A stretch of DNA of 64,000 nucleotides from Flagellimonas aurea (GTDB lineage: Bacteria; Bacteroidota; Bacteroidia; Flavobacteriales; Flavobacteriaceae). The stretch lies in assembly GCF_017313785.1 (NCBI RefSeq), contig NZ_JAFLNL010000002.1:372001-436000 (forward strand), read 5' to 3'. The position numbers and the translations under genes are program-made. The notes below the pieces were generated by a model. That model did not search any database. It had not been told where the DNA came from and saw nothing but the letters and a program-made list of their open reading frames with translations. The first letter of the stretch is position 1. The number at the start of each line of letters is the position of its first letter. Positions 45,558 through 54,989 of the stretch are shown here, one piece after another.

Positions 45558-47775
45558 AAACGCCCAATTCTTTTAAGTACAACGAATTTATTTCACTATA
45601 ATACTTTGTCTTTTTCATCGGAATGTCCTCTATTTGAGGTAAAACAGACAATAGATTTTTTTGCACTTCGGAATAGTTTTCTTTGGACCTGTTGGCGGCC
45701 TTTTCCAGATCGCGTAGTCCCTGCAAAACCTTAATATATTTCAAGGGTTCCGAAACTGCTCTTTGGGCCAATTCGTTTCCTGCATCAACAAAAAGAGCAC
45801 TGTCGCCAGCATCAAACTTTTTTTTACCTTGAATCAAGGATTCTAATCGGGATATGGCTTCCCTTGTGGATGCAAAAGATTTTTGATACTCGAATTCCTG
45901 TCGCTTATCATAATTGGTGATGTTTTCAACATCTCCGCTCAACCTGTTTTCTTCCTTGATTGGCGGAGGGTCAAAACCAATCCGGTGAACATAAATCCTC
46001 GCACTGTTTTTGATTTCTTGTATGATTTCCAGAGCATCGTACTGGAACGGCAATGATTTTTCGGGTTCGTAAAGGCGTAAATGAAGTTCCGCATCCCACA
46101 TAATGTTCAGGGCATCCCGAAGCTTTGCTTTCAATGATTTCTCGAACAAGGTCGACTCTTCGGGGTCGGAATGGTTGTGCAAATAGTCGTGCAAAGGGTC
46201 TTCCGCTTCTTGGCCTTCATTCTCATCACCGTGCTCCTCTACCAAATTATGCTCGTTATCGCTATCGTGTTTATGACTGTATTCGTCCAAAAGGTCTTCC
46301 TCTCCTCCCTCATTACTTTGTTCGGTTTCGCCATCGTTATGCGAAACCGCTCCTGCCGCCGCTTGCATCTCGGTCTCGTCTCCCATAAACTGCCCGTATT
46401 TTAATCGCAACTGTTTCTGGTCAAACCCCAGTTCGTTGCTCCTAAATTTGAAGTCTTTTTCAGAAATATTGGGTTTATCGGCAATCAGCTTTTCGGTATC
46501 GATAATTAATTGGCGCTGACTCCTAAAATAGTCGGGCATCAAATCCACCCCCAAGTTGCCCTCTACTGCAAACATGTCGGTCACGGTATCGCGGATTACC
46601 GCAAAGTAGGTCTCGCTTCGTGCAACATTTGGTGAAGGTCTTTTTTGGTCCAATGCCTCCACATAAAAATAGAGCTCATCCCCCGGGTCCATTTTGAGGT
46701 CATCCAAATCCAGAGGTTGCTGCAAATCCATTCGTTTATTCCCTTTGGGAACGGCCTTATTAAACCGAATGGTCTCTTCCCTAAACTTGACCGATTCACC
46801 TGACCCTTTGCTCACCGTTGCAATGATATAGGCATCTGCAATTCCGAAATCATCGGAAATGCTCGTATTGAGCATTAGTCTTTTCTCATCATCAAACTCG
46901 AAATAACTGTAACTGTCCAAGCCTTCAATTTGTACCATTGGGGGCTCATCCTTGACCATTTCCAAGGAATATAGGTCACTGACATAATTGTTTCCTTCGG
47001 AATCTTTAAATGTAAAACTGTAAAATCCAGAAGCTTCCAAATTTTTGGTCAATCGGTATGATTCATCAATTTTAGCAAAATCTATAAGTTCGCCCATTAA
47101 ATCCAGCTGCACTCCTTGAACACCTCCATCAAATTCCAAGTTCCATTGAATACTGGAACCTTGCACCGCTTTAATATTGGGGTCGGATGTGTCCAATGCT
47201 GATTTTCCAGTGTAACCCGGATATCGAACCGTAATCTTGGTTCCTGTCAGCTCTGGAATTTTAATTGAAGTCGACAAGTTATCCTTTGGTGAAAATGTGA
47301 TTTGCTCTTTTGTTGATTTATTTCCGTCCAATGGATTCCCAACTTTTGAAAATACAAACCTTCCCGCAAGCCCCAAAAGAATCATGGCAAACATAATAAG
47401 GGTTGCTTTCAACAAGTTGTGGGGCGGTCTCAATTTGGACAAAACAGGTTGCAATTGCAAGGCAACACGGTATTGCTGTAATTTGGACAAATCCGATAGC
47501 TCGTTGGAGGGCGACAATAAAAGTCCGCTACTAAATCCAGCTTGGGGCAAATGGGCATCAATGTAGCTCACGGCATTCTCTTGACTTATGCTCCACGGTC
47601 TCAAAACAAAAACGGCTATGGCGGCAGATACTATAAAACCTATAACTCCATGAACAAGATTATGGGTCAATAAGTAGACAAGACCACCAAATCCTATGGC
47701 GTAAAATAGCCCTTCCAGATATTTGGATCGCTGCCATCTCTTTTGAAACTGTTTTATGGACCGGCCCCCCATCAT
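45550..47775 (-). CDS. Large membrane protein of the MoxR/BatA operon (DUF4175-like)
   Basis: A 741-aa protein with N-terminal hydrophobic segments (GLFYAIGFGGLVYLL, LVHGVIGFIVSAAIAVFVL), a further helix (ATLIMFAMILLGLAGRFVF), beta-rich extracytoplasmic strings (TGTKITVRYPGYTGKS) and a strongly acidic region near residues 460-530 rich in Glu, Asp and His (SNEGGEEDLLDEY). The layout matches the DUF4175-type protein usually found downstream of BatA in Bacteroidota, though identity is tentative. It overlaps batA by four bases and the following gene by eight. Confidence 0.7.
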   Translation of the reverse strand: MMGGRSIKQFQKRWQRSKYLEGLFYAIGFGGLVYLLTHNLVHGVIGFIVSAAIAVFVLRPWSISQENAVSYIDAHLPQAGFSSGLLLSPSNELSDLSKLQQYRVALQLQPVLSKLRPPHNLLKATLIMFAMILLGLAGRFVFSKVGNPLDGNKSTKEQITFSPKDNLSTSIKIPELTGTKITVRYPGYTGKSALDTSDPNIKAVQGSSIQWNLEFDGGVQGVQLDLMGELIDFAKIDESYRLTKNLEASGFYSFTFKDSEGNNYVSDLYSLEMVKDEPPMVQIEGLDSYSYFEFDDEKRLMLNTSISDDFGIADAYIIATVSKGSGESVKFREETIRFNKAVPKGNKRMDLQQPLDLDDLKMDPGDELYFYVEALDQKRPSPNVARSETYFAVIRDTVTDMFAVEGNLGVDLMPDYFRSQRQLIIDTEKLIADKPNISEKDFKFRSNELGFDQKQLRLKYGQFMGDETEMQAAAGAVSHNDGETEQSNEGGEEDLLDEYSHKHDSDNEHNLVEEHGDENEGQEAEDPLHDYLHNHSDPEESTLFEKSLKAKLRDALNIMWDAELHLRLYEPEKSLPFQYDALEIIQEIKNSARIYVHRIGFDPPPIKEENRLSGDVENITNYDKRQEFEYQKSFASTREAISRLESLIQGKKKFDAGDSALFVDAGNELAQRAVSEPLKYIKVLQGLRDLEKAANRSKENYSEVQKNLLSVLPQIEDIPMKKTKYYSEINSLYLKELGVYE

Positions 47776-49043
47776 TGTTTTTTATAGTTTGATAATAACC
47801 GTTCAACAATCATCAGCACAGCAAGAATGCCAAATATCCAGAAGGAAATATCCAGCAAAGTAGCTCTTTCCCTTTTTCGCTTGGGTTCCACGTAATTGGG
47901 TCTGAGTTGCCCCTCGTCCATTTGCCTGATATCGGAACTCGCTACCAAATTCCTTACGTCGGAGTCCAATTCCAATAGTTGAAGCAATTGCTCCGGCAAG
48001 CGTTGTTCCATCGTATTCTTTGGGTTCAACCTTGATGTTAGGTAAAATAAATTTTTCTCTGGTCCTGCTTCGATCAATTCCTCGGACAACGGGTTTTCTT
48101 GATATACCAACTGTTTACCTTCCAACTGATTGTTATCTGTATTGCCCAAAACAACATTCAAATCGGCTTGATTGTTGATTGATTCGTCTTGTTTGTGAAT
48201 ACGTATTTCCCGTTTTAAAAACGTCGATAAGGCCTTGAACGATGCTTCAATATAATTTCCTTCCCGTTCAAACTCCGCCTCCACAAACATATTAACATGA
48301 AGGGTGTCCAACTTTTTTAAAGGAACTATTTTAGGTTCATCGGAAAGCAAACGAAGACTGTCATTTATTACCTCGAAGCCATCATCCCATACGTTTTTAT
48401 TGGTTTTGGTTGTTTTACCACTGCTTGAAACTGTGACCAATTCAATGCCGTCTTTACCCTTAAATGCCATTAATGGTTGATCTTGTATTCCTTCCGTATC
48501 CGTGACCACCCAATGGATTTTCTTTTGGGTATTGGGTCGCATCGACCGAAAGCCTTTTTGCAATGCCTTGGTGAAGACCACAATACTATCGGAGCGTAAA
48601 GAATCCATTTTTTGCACCAATTGCCAATAGTTGGGCTGTTCCTTGTGCATTTGATAATCCCCGTCAGCTTCCCAAGCTGGAAAACCATTTGCTAACAGGA
48701 AAACCGGAGAATTTTCTTGTAAACTATCCAATATTTGGCTGATAGATGCATCGTTGGCTAGAGAAGCTTCCACAAGGTATGTGACTTGCTTCCTATCTCC
48801 TTTGGTGCGCCATTGGGGACCCGCCATCAACAATACGATAAGGGCTACCATCAACATCCGGAGCAATAACAACAGCCACTCGTTCAATTGAATGCTACTG
48901 GACTGCCGTGAATTGGATTCATCCAATAACTGGATACTTCCAATTTTTATGGTCTTGGCTTCCTTTTTGCTCCACAAATGGATGGCCAAGGGAACCAAAA
49001 GTCCCAACAATGCCCAGAGATATGACGGATTCGCAAAAACCAT
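47772..49043 (-). CDS. BatA-like membrane protein with degenerate vWA region
   Basis: A 423-aa protein with the BatA N-terminal double-helix domain (PSYLWALLGLLVPLAIHLWSK, then NEWLLLLLRMLMVALIVLLM). The central part occupies the place of a von Willebrand A domain, but no DxSxS MIDAS is visible. It ends with a membrane helix (FWIFGILAVLMIVERLL). BatA proteins work with MoxR ATPases in envelope stress tolerance or assembly of membrane complexes. It starts directly after the DUF58 gene and overlaps the next gene. Confidence 0.8.
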   Translation of the reverse strand: MVFANPSYLWALLGLLVPLAIHLWSKKEAKTIKIGSIQLLDESNSRQSSSIQLNEWLLLLLRMLMVALIVLLMAGPQWRTKGDRKQVTYLVEASLANDASISQILDSLQENSPVFLLANGFPAWEADGDYQMHKEQPNYWQLVQKMDSLRSDSIVVFTKALQKGFRSMRPNTQKKIHWVVTDTEGIQDQPLMAFKGKDGIELVTVSSSGKTTKTNKNVWDDGFEVINDSLRLLSDEPKIVPLKKLDTLHVNMFVEAEFEREGNYIEASFKALSTFLKREIRIHKQDESINNQADLNVVLGNTDNNQLEGKQLVYQENPLSEELIEAGPEKNLFYLTSRLNPKNTMEQRLPEQLLQLLELDSDVRNLVASSDIRQMDEGQLRPNYVEPKRKRERATLLDISFWIFGILAVLMIVERLLSNYKKQ

Positions 49044-49943
49044 TTACACCAATCGTATTCGTTCCTTTAAAAAGAGCTGTAGGGCATCACCAAGGTCACT
49101 GTCCATTCGAAACAAATGATAGTGGACTCCTTGTGACAGCAATTGCTCCTTGGTCGCTTCTATTTTTTCTTCCAAAGCCTTTAAATAAGTGGCCTTGGCT
49201 TTATTGACATCAACCTTTACTTTGGCGCCTGTTTCCAAATCTTCAAAAGTGATGGACTTTTTGTAATCAAAATCCATTTCTGCTCCTGCCATAATTTGAA
49301 GCACCACCACTTCATTAGTTGCGGTTTTCAGATTCTTTACAAAGTCGGACAGTTCCGACACATCCTCGTACATATCGGTCAGGAAAAATATTAGTTCCTT
49401 TTCACCTCTGTTATGTATTTTTCGTGAAGCTATGGCAAGTTCAGGCCATTTCCCCTTGGTGGATATTTTTAAAAGCTCCAACAACAAACGGTTGAAATGT
49501 TTTTGGTCGGCTTTGGGGTAGATGCTCGTAAAATCGTCTTCATTCAAAGCAAAAAGCCCTACGGAATCGCCTTGTTTTTGTGCCAAATGGGACAGACAGG
49601 CCACCATGACACGGGCAAATTCCAATTTGGAGATGCCATGCTCTTCATGTTCCATAGAAGCACTGGCATCCACTATAAATTTTACGGTAACATGACTTTC
49701 CACTTCGGATTGTTTGATGTAGTACCGACCCGAACGGGCCAACATTTTCCAATCCAGTAGCCGAAGGTCGTCCCCAGGTTCGTATCCTCTGTATTGACTG
49801 AATTCCATACCAGGACCTACGCTCTTGCTCCGGTGCAGACCAGAAATATAGCCTTCCACCACTATACGTGAAATCAGGCTAAGGCCCGATACGGTGTTGA
49901 TGACTTCAGGTTTTAAAAGATCGTGGTAGTCCCTTGAGGCCAT
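49044..49943 (-). CDS. DUF58 vWA-domain protein
   Basis: A 299-aa DUF58 protein: YRGYEPGDDLRLLDWKMLAR is the family signature, followed by a vWA MIDAS, FIVDASASMEH, and FFLTDMYEDVSELSD. DUF58 proteins are partners of MoxR ATPases and probably bind metal and client proteins. The start overlaps the moxR stop by one base and the gene abuts batA, so the three are translated together. Confidence 0.92.
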   Translation of the reverse strand: MASRDYHDLLKPEVINTVSGLSLISRIVVEGYISGLHRSKSVGPGMEFSQYRGYEPGDDLRLLDWKMLARSGRYYIKQSEVESHVTVKFIVDASASMEHEEHGISKLEFARVMVACLSHLAQKQGDSVGLFALNEDDFTSIYPKADQKHFNRLLLELLKISTKGKWPELAIASRKIHNRGEKELIFFLTDMYEDVSELSDFVKNLKTATNEVVVLQIMAGAEMDFDYKKSITFEDLETGAKVKVDVNKAKATYLKALEEKIEATKEQLLSQGVHYHLFRMDSDLGDALQLFLKERIRLV

Positions 49944-50947
49944 TATCTATCTTTTAATTGAATTGCCTTAAATATCTCTTTTGTAACCGTATCCGAGGTG
50001 ATTCCTTCTGCATCGGCCCTAAAGTTTACGAGTACCCTGTGTCGCAAAACTGGCAAGGCAACACTTTGAAGATCTTCCAAACCAACGGCCAATCGGCCTT
50101 CCAAGAGTGCATTGGCCTTGGCGGTCAATATCATGGCCTGACCAGCACGGGGGCCTGCCCCCCAATCCACCCATTGTTTTACATAGTCCACTTTGGATGT
50201 ATCTGGACGGGTAGCCCTTATGACATCGCTCACATATTGAATCAGCCCATCGCTAATGGAAACTTCCCGCACCAACTGCTGCAACCTCACAATATCCTCT
50301 CCTGATAGCACTTTGTTCAGTTGGGCTTTTTTGGTGCCCGTAGTGGCTTTCAAAATTTGGGTTTCTTCTTCGTCCGTTGGGTAGCCTATTTTGATGTAGA
50401 GCAAAAATCTATCCTGCTGAGCTTCTGGCAAAACAAAGGTTCCCGATTGTTCAATGGGGTTTTGTGTGGCCAGTATGAAAAATGGCTTGTCCAACGGATA
50501 TGTTTTGTCCCCGTAGGTTACTTCGAACTCCTGCATGGCCTCCAAAAGGGCTGCTTGCGTTTTAGGAGGTGTTCGGTTGATCTCATCCGCCAAAATGATA
50601 TTGGAAAAAATAGGGCCCTTATTGAATTTGAAGAATTTTTTCCCCGTGCTATGATCCTCTTCCAATATTTCGGTACCGATAATATCCGAAGGCATCAGGT
50701 CGGGCGTAAATTGTATCCTTTTGAACTTTAAATCGATGGCATTCGAAAGTGTTCGGATCATCAAGGTTTTTGCCAATCCTGGAACTCCTTCCAGCAAGGC
50801 GTGTCCTCCTGCAAGAAATGTAATGAGCAATTGGGAAACCGTATCCTCTTGCCCAATGATTACTTTTCCTATTTCTTTTTTAAGGGCGGTCAGTTTTTCT
50901 GAAAGCCCTTCTACTTCACTTGCAATTTGTTGTAGTTCTTTATCCAA
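49943..50947 (-). CDS. MoxR-family AAA+ ATPase
   Basis: A 334-aa AAA+ ATPase with Walker A HALLEGVPGLAKT, Walker B NIILADEINR, sensor 1 FILATQNPIEQSGT and the MoxR-type C-terminal lid (DWGAGPRAGQAMILTAKA). MoxR proteins remodel or activate partners that carry vWA domains, here the DUF58 and BatA products. The gene lies 10 bases after a DUF4159 gene and one base before DUF58. Confidence 0.95.
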   Translation of the reverse strand: MDKELQQIASEVEGLSEKLTALKKEIGKVIIGQEDTVSQLLITFLAGGHALLEGVPGLAKTLMIRTLSNAIDLKFKRIQFTPDLMPSDIIGTEILEEDHSTGKKFFKFNKGPIFSNIILADEINRTPPKTQAALLEAMQEFEVTYGDKTYPLDKPFFILATQNPIEQSGTFVLPEAQQDRFLLYIKIGYPTDEEETQILKATTGTKKAQLNKVLSGEDIVRLQQLVREVSISDGLIQYVSDVIRATRPDTSKVDYVKQWVDWGAGPRAGQAMILTAKANALLEGRLAVGLEDLQSVALPVLRHRVLVNFRADAEGITSDTVTKEIFKAIQLKDR

Positions 50948-50957
50948 ATTAGTCCTG

Positions 50958-51584
50958 TTAAGAGGTTAAAGCGTATAACACAATGTTTACCCCAAATCGG
51001 GTGTTGTCAATTTTGTACCAGCGTTTGTTCCTAAAGTCATAATCCCATTCACAACCATAATCTTTGTTGCTGTAGAGGACCCCTATTCTTCCATCTATGA
51101 TGATGGCTTTTAGATAGTCATGCACCAAATCGTCGCCCCAACCGTTCAGCTCTTGGGATGTTGTGGGCGGACCATCATCAAACTCAAAGAAAATGGTATA
51201 GATTTCGTGGTCGTTGGGTATTTTTTTCAATTCTCCTGGCCCAAATATTTCATCCATTTGGCGTTCAAAGGATTTGGCAAAAAGGCCATCAATATCATGA
51301 TTACAGTCATCAGCGAAGACAAAACCGCCATTGCGCACATATTTTTCAAAGTTTTCCCGTTCTTTTTTGTTGAACTGGACCAATTTATGCCCAGAGATAT
51401 AACAGAACGGGCTTTTAAAAATATCGTCGCTCGCCAGCGTAATAATCTTCTCTTGGGTATCCACTTTTAAAGTGGTGTACTCGACCAAAGAATTCAACAG
51501 ATTGGAAGGCATGCGCTGATCTACGTCCCAGTCTCCTGATTCATATTGCAATCGTGTAAAAAAGAATTCGTTATCCAATGCCAT
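50958..51584 (-). CDS. DUF4159 protein, first gene of the MoxR operon
   Basis: A 208-aa protein with DUF4159 features: FFTRLQYESGDWDVDQRMP near the N-terminus and a central GGFVFADDCNHDIDGLF motif (glutamine-amidotransferase-like fold). No signal peptide is seen in this reading frame. DUF4159 genes accompany MoxR/DUF58/BatA operons. It is separated from the tldE gene by the terminator at 51618-51652, so the MoxR operon begins here. Confidence 0.82.
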   Translation of the reverse strand: MALDNEFFFTRLQYESGDWDVDQRMPSNLLNSLVEYTTLKVDTQEKIITLASDDIFKSPFCYISGHKLVQFNKKERENFEKYVRNGGFVFADDCNHDIDGLFAKSFERQMDEIFGPGELKKIPNDHEIYTIFFEFDDGPPTTSQELNGWGDDLVHDYLKAIIIDGRIGVLYSNKDYGCEWDYDFRNKRWYKIDNTRFGVNIVLYALTS

Positions 51585-51617
51585 TTGGGTAGTTGGCTAA
51601 AATCATTGTCAAAATAA

Positions 51618-51652
51618 AAACTGGCGATCAAGGATTACCTGACCACCAGTTT
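51618..51652 (-). terminator. Terminator of the tldD-tldE genes
   Basis: AAACTGG/CCAGTTT with further wobble pairing inside forms a stem; on the minus strand it is followed by TTTATTTTGAC. It is 17 bases past the tldE stop. Confidence 0.65.
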
Positions 51653-51668
51653 GTTTTGATTTTATTGT

Positions 51669-52985
51669 TTATACCGCGTCCGAAAGACTGGTGAACGTAA
51701 AGTCACGAATCTTCATATAGGGAATCAAGTTACCTTCAACACGAACTTGTTGTCCTAGCGATTCCAAATTATTCAGCATAATAATGGGACTCTCGTTGAA
51801 CCTAAAGTTCTTGACAGGGAACTTGATTTGTCCGTTCTCGATATAGAACGTTCCGTCCCTTGTCAAACCTGTGTACAATAAGGTTTGTGGGTCTACACTT
51901 CGGATGTACCAAAAACGGGTTACCAAAATACCTTTTTTGGTTCCTTTGATCATATCTTCCAAGCTTTCGTCGCCGCCTTCCATAATCGCGTTACTGGGGA
52001 ATGGAACGGGTTCCACACCTTTTTGTTCGGCCCAATAACGGTCATATGCCAAATTTTTCACAACACCATTTTCAATCCAACTTGTTTTTTTAAGTGGTTG
52101 CCCAGCACCGTTCCAAGTAGCCGTAGGCACATCGGGATTCAAAGGATCTGACCAAATATTGACTCGTTCGTCCACTATTTTTTGACCTAGTTTAGTGCCG
52201 CCATCTTTTGCAGACATAAAACTTCGCCCTTCATCGGCAGATCTTGCATCAAAAGAGCGGAACATATTTTGCAACAGACCAATCGATGCTGCTGGCTCCA
52301 AAATCACCGTATATTTTCCCGGTTCAATGGCACGTGCCTCTCTGGACATTACTGCTTTGTCTATAGCTACTTTTGATGCTTCGGAAGCATCAAACTTGTC
52401 GATATCGTTATAATCCCTTGTCACCCAACCAGAACCTGTTCCGTCGTTGGTACGCATGGTCACGGTAAAGTCCACATTGGTGGATTGGTTGTATGCGAAG
52501 AGTCCGTTGGAATTGATCATTGCTGAAAATTGCGCTGAATCGTCCAAGAAACCTGCTGCGGTAACATCCTGCTCAGCTGCCGGCACAATACTTTTACTGG
52601 CCACTTCCGCCCTGTACTCTGGTGTAACATTGGCGGTTGACTCTTTATAGGTTATGGCCTCATCATAGGTCTGTGGTCCCAAAGGCGGCATAAATTCAGG
52701 GTTTTCAGGAGATAGCTGAGCTAACTCTTCAGCTCTTTTAACTACCTTTTCCAGTGATGCATCATCAAACTCATCAATGGTAGCGGTACCCACTTTTTTG
52801 CCAAAGCTGGATTGTACCACCAAACTTTGTGTAGATCTATATCCTGCGGTGGATACGGTATTTCTTGCATATCGGATATTACCGCTGTTACTTCCACTTA
52901 GGTTTATTTCGCAGGCATCGGCCTTGGAGAAACTCAAGGCTTTCTCCAAAATCTTTTTTGCTTCTTCTTTAGTATATATAGCCAT
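51669..52985 (-). CDS. TldE/PmbA-like metalloprotease subunit
   Basis: A 438-aa protein of the TldD/PmbA fold, lacking the metal motif HExxxH, as TldE does. Visible features include KADACEINLSGSNSGNIRYARN at the N-terminus and VEGNLIPYMKIRDFTFTSL at the end. TldD and TldE form a dimer that degrades unfolded peptides and, in some bacteria, matures microcins. No signal peptide is seen. It begins 28 bases after tldD and is co-transcribed with it. Confidence 0.88.
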   Translation of the reverse strand: MAIYTKEEAKKILEKALSFSKADACEINLSGSNSGNIRYARNTVSTAGYRSTQSLVVQSSFGKKVGTATIDEFDDASLEKVVKRAEELAQLSPENPEFMPPLGPQTYDEAITYKESTANVTPEYRAEVASKSIVPAAEQDVTAAGFLDDSAQFSAMINSNGLFAYNQSTNVDFTVTMRTNDGTGSGWVTRDYNDIDKFDASEASKVAIDKAVMSREARAIEPGKYTVILEPAASIGLLQNMFRSFDARSADEGRSFMSAKDGGTKLGQKIVDERVNIWSDPLNPDVPTATWNGAGQPLKKTSWIENGVVKNLAYDRYWAEQKGVEPVPFPSNAIMEGGDESLEDMIKGTKKGILVTRFWYIRSVDPQTLLYTGLTRDGTFYIENGQIKFPVKNFRFNESPIIMLNNLESLGQQVRVEGNLIPYMKIRDFTFTSLSDAV

Positions 52986-53012
52986 TGTCTTATTATTTAA
53001 TTTGAATAAACC

Positions 53013-54653
53013 TTAAATGGTCCTACCTGTATTGATTACGTTGATTCCGTTAAATCTTGATGTGGAACTACCGTGTGAAACGGCACTCACCTGAGAAGGC
53101 TGTCCTTTTCCATCGAAGAAAGAACCGAACAATCTGTAGTCGTCCTTATCACATATTTTAGCGCAGGAATTCCAGAATTCTGGGGTATTGGATTGATAGG
53201 CTACATCTTCGAGCATACCTACTATCTCACCATTCTTGATTTCATAAAACAAGGTTCCTCCAAATTGGAAGTTGTAACGTTGTTGGTCAATAGAGTATGA
53301 TCCACGGCCTAAAATGTAGATTCCCTTTTCCACATCTTTGATCATATCCTGCAGTGAATATTTCTCCTTCCCGGGTTCCAATGAAACGTTTGGCATACGT
53401 TGGAACTGCACATCTTCCCAACTTTGGGCGTAGCAGCATCCGTGCGATTCGTTTTGATCGATCATATGAACTTGATCTCGGATGGCTTGGTAATTCACCA
53501 AGGTTCCATTTCTGATCAAATCCCATTTCTTGGTCTTTACACCTTCATCATCATAACCAACGGCACCTAAAGAACCTTCTTGGATTTTATCGGCTACAAT
53601 GTTCACGATATCGCTACCGTAGTTAAAGTCCTTGGACTCCCATTTGTCCAATGTGGCAAAACTGGTTCCTGCGTAGTTGGCCTCGTAACCCAATACACGG
53701 TCCAATTCCAATGGGTGCCCCACAGATTCGTGGATAGTCAATCCAAGGTGGTTCGGCTCCAATACCAAATCATATTTTCCGGCCTCTACGGATTTTGCGG
53801 AGAGTTTTTCCTTGGCCTGTTTTGCTGCCATGGTAGCGTCTTCAACAATATCGTAGCTTCTATTGTATAGTTTGATGCCTTCCGGACCTTGAAGTTTTTC
53901 GGATTCCAGACCATCCATATATTCGTAGCCCATGCCCATTGGAGCACTCAAGGCTTGACGGCTTCTGAACTTGCCTTCTGCACGATCGATTGCCGTAACG
54001 TTAAAGGTCGGCCAAATTCGATGCACGTCTTGATCAATATAAGAACCATCGGTAGAGGCAAAATACTTTTGTTCGTTCACCATAAAAAGGGCGGAATTCA
54101 CAAAATTGGCCCCATTTTCCATAGCGGCAGCGTTAGCACTCAAAAGCAAATCTACTTTTTCGGAGATAGGCACTTCTTTAAAGTCCTTTTTTATTGGTGT
54201 TTTCCAAGATACCTCTCCATGTCCTTGAACCGGTGCCAGAACAACGGGTTCTTTTTGAATCTTTGAGTTGGCCTTGGCAATGGAAACCGCATGCTGTGTA
54301 GCCTTTTTGATTCCATCCTCGGTCACATCATTGGTGGATGAAAAACCCCATGTACCATTGGCGATAACACGGATTCCAATACCAAATGATTCGGTGTTCA
54401 CCACATTTTGAACTTTATCCTCACGGGTAAAAACATACTGGTTCAGATATCTTCCAATTCTGGCATCTGCATAGGTGGCCCCCATGGACTTTGCCGTATT
54501 CAGGGCGACATCCGCCATTTTCTTTTTAAGGACGGTGTCCATACCTGGTTCGAGCAATGCCTCCGCAGGGATGTCATTTCCCAGAAGAAGCGAGGGCATC
54601 ATCATAGCCCCTGCACCCATACCAGCGTACTGTACAAAATCTCTTCTTTTCAT
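53013..54653 (-). CDS. tldD: TldD-like metalloprotease with Tat-type signal
   Basis: A 546-aa TldD-family metalloprotease. The metal motif HESVGH (His308, Glu309, His313) is intact and followed by PLELDRVLGYEANYAG. The N-terminus, MKRRDFVQYAGMGAGAMMM, is a twin-arginine-type signal (RRxF) with a hydrophobic core and a cleavage-like region near LLGND. This suggests export, unlike the cytoplasmic E. coli enzyme. The partner TldE downstream has no such signal. The enzyme class is firm; the location is inference. Confidence 0.9.
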   Translation of the reverse strand: MKRRDFVQYAGMGAGAMMMPSLLLGNDIPAEALLEPGMDTVLKKKMADVALNTAKSMGATYADARIGRYLNQYVFTREDKVQNVVNTESFGIGIRVIANGTWGFSSTNDVTEDGIKKATQHAVSIAKANSKIQKEPVVLAPVQGHGEVSWKTPIKKDFKEVPISEKVDLLLSANAAAMENGANFVNSALFMVNEQKYFASTDGSYIDQDVHRIWPTFNVTAIDRAEGKFRSRQALSAPMGMGYEYMDGLESEKLQGPEGIKLYNRSYDIVEDATMAAKQAKEKLSAKSVEAGKYDLVLEPNHLGLTIHESVGHPLELDRVLGYEANYAGTSFATLDKWESKDFNYGSDIVNIVADKIQEGSLGAVGYDDEGVKTKKWDLIRNGTLVNYQAIRDQVHMIDQNESHGCCYAQSWEDVQFQRMPNVSLEPGKEKYSLQDMIKDVEKGIYILGRGSYSIDQQRYNFQFGGTLFYEIKNGEIVGMLEDVAYQSNTPEFWNSCAKICDKDDYRLFGSFFDGKGQPSQVSAVSHGSSTSRFNGINVINTGRTI

Positions 54654-54989
54654 TTTGATTAGTTATTTGATTTATTTTGAGTTATTAATAGGTAAGAACA
54701 TTTTTTTTAAGATGATGGGGTCAAGTCCATTCGTTTTAAAATTAAACAGCGTACCCGTAGCTTTATGTTAATTTTAACCTAAAATCCTTGAACAACGGTC
54801 TACAGGCCCCAAACGACCAACCCTTATTACCAAAAAATCCGGCATTATTTATTCGTGATTATACAACTGAATTACAAGGTTTATCTTACAATGGCACTGA
54901 CCATTGTATCTGTATTGATTTTCTATATTTTGTTACAGTACATTCCAAATTGATTAGAATGTTTCGAGAATCTTATCTTTGAAACAAAC
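54654..54989. other. Spacer between tldD and cls
   Basis: The 336 bases contain no credible coding frame. The only signal recognised is the promoter of cls at 54950-54981. The first half is AT-rich and probably contains the tldD promoter, which could not be located. Confidence 0.5.
54950..54981 (+). promoter_or_regulatory. Promoter of cls
   Basis: TTG at 54950-54952 and the perfect -7 box TATCTTTG at 54974-54981 are separated by 21 bases, the Bacteroidota spacing. The cls ATG is 9 bases after the box, so the leader would be very short. Confidence 0.55.
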
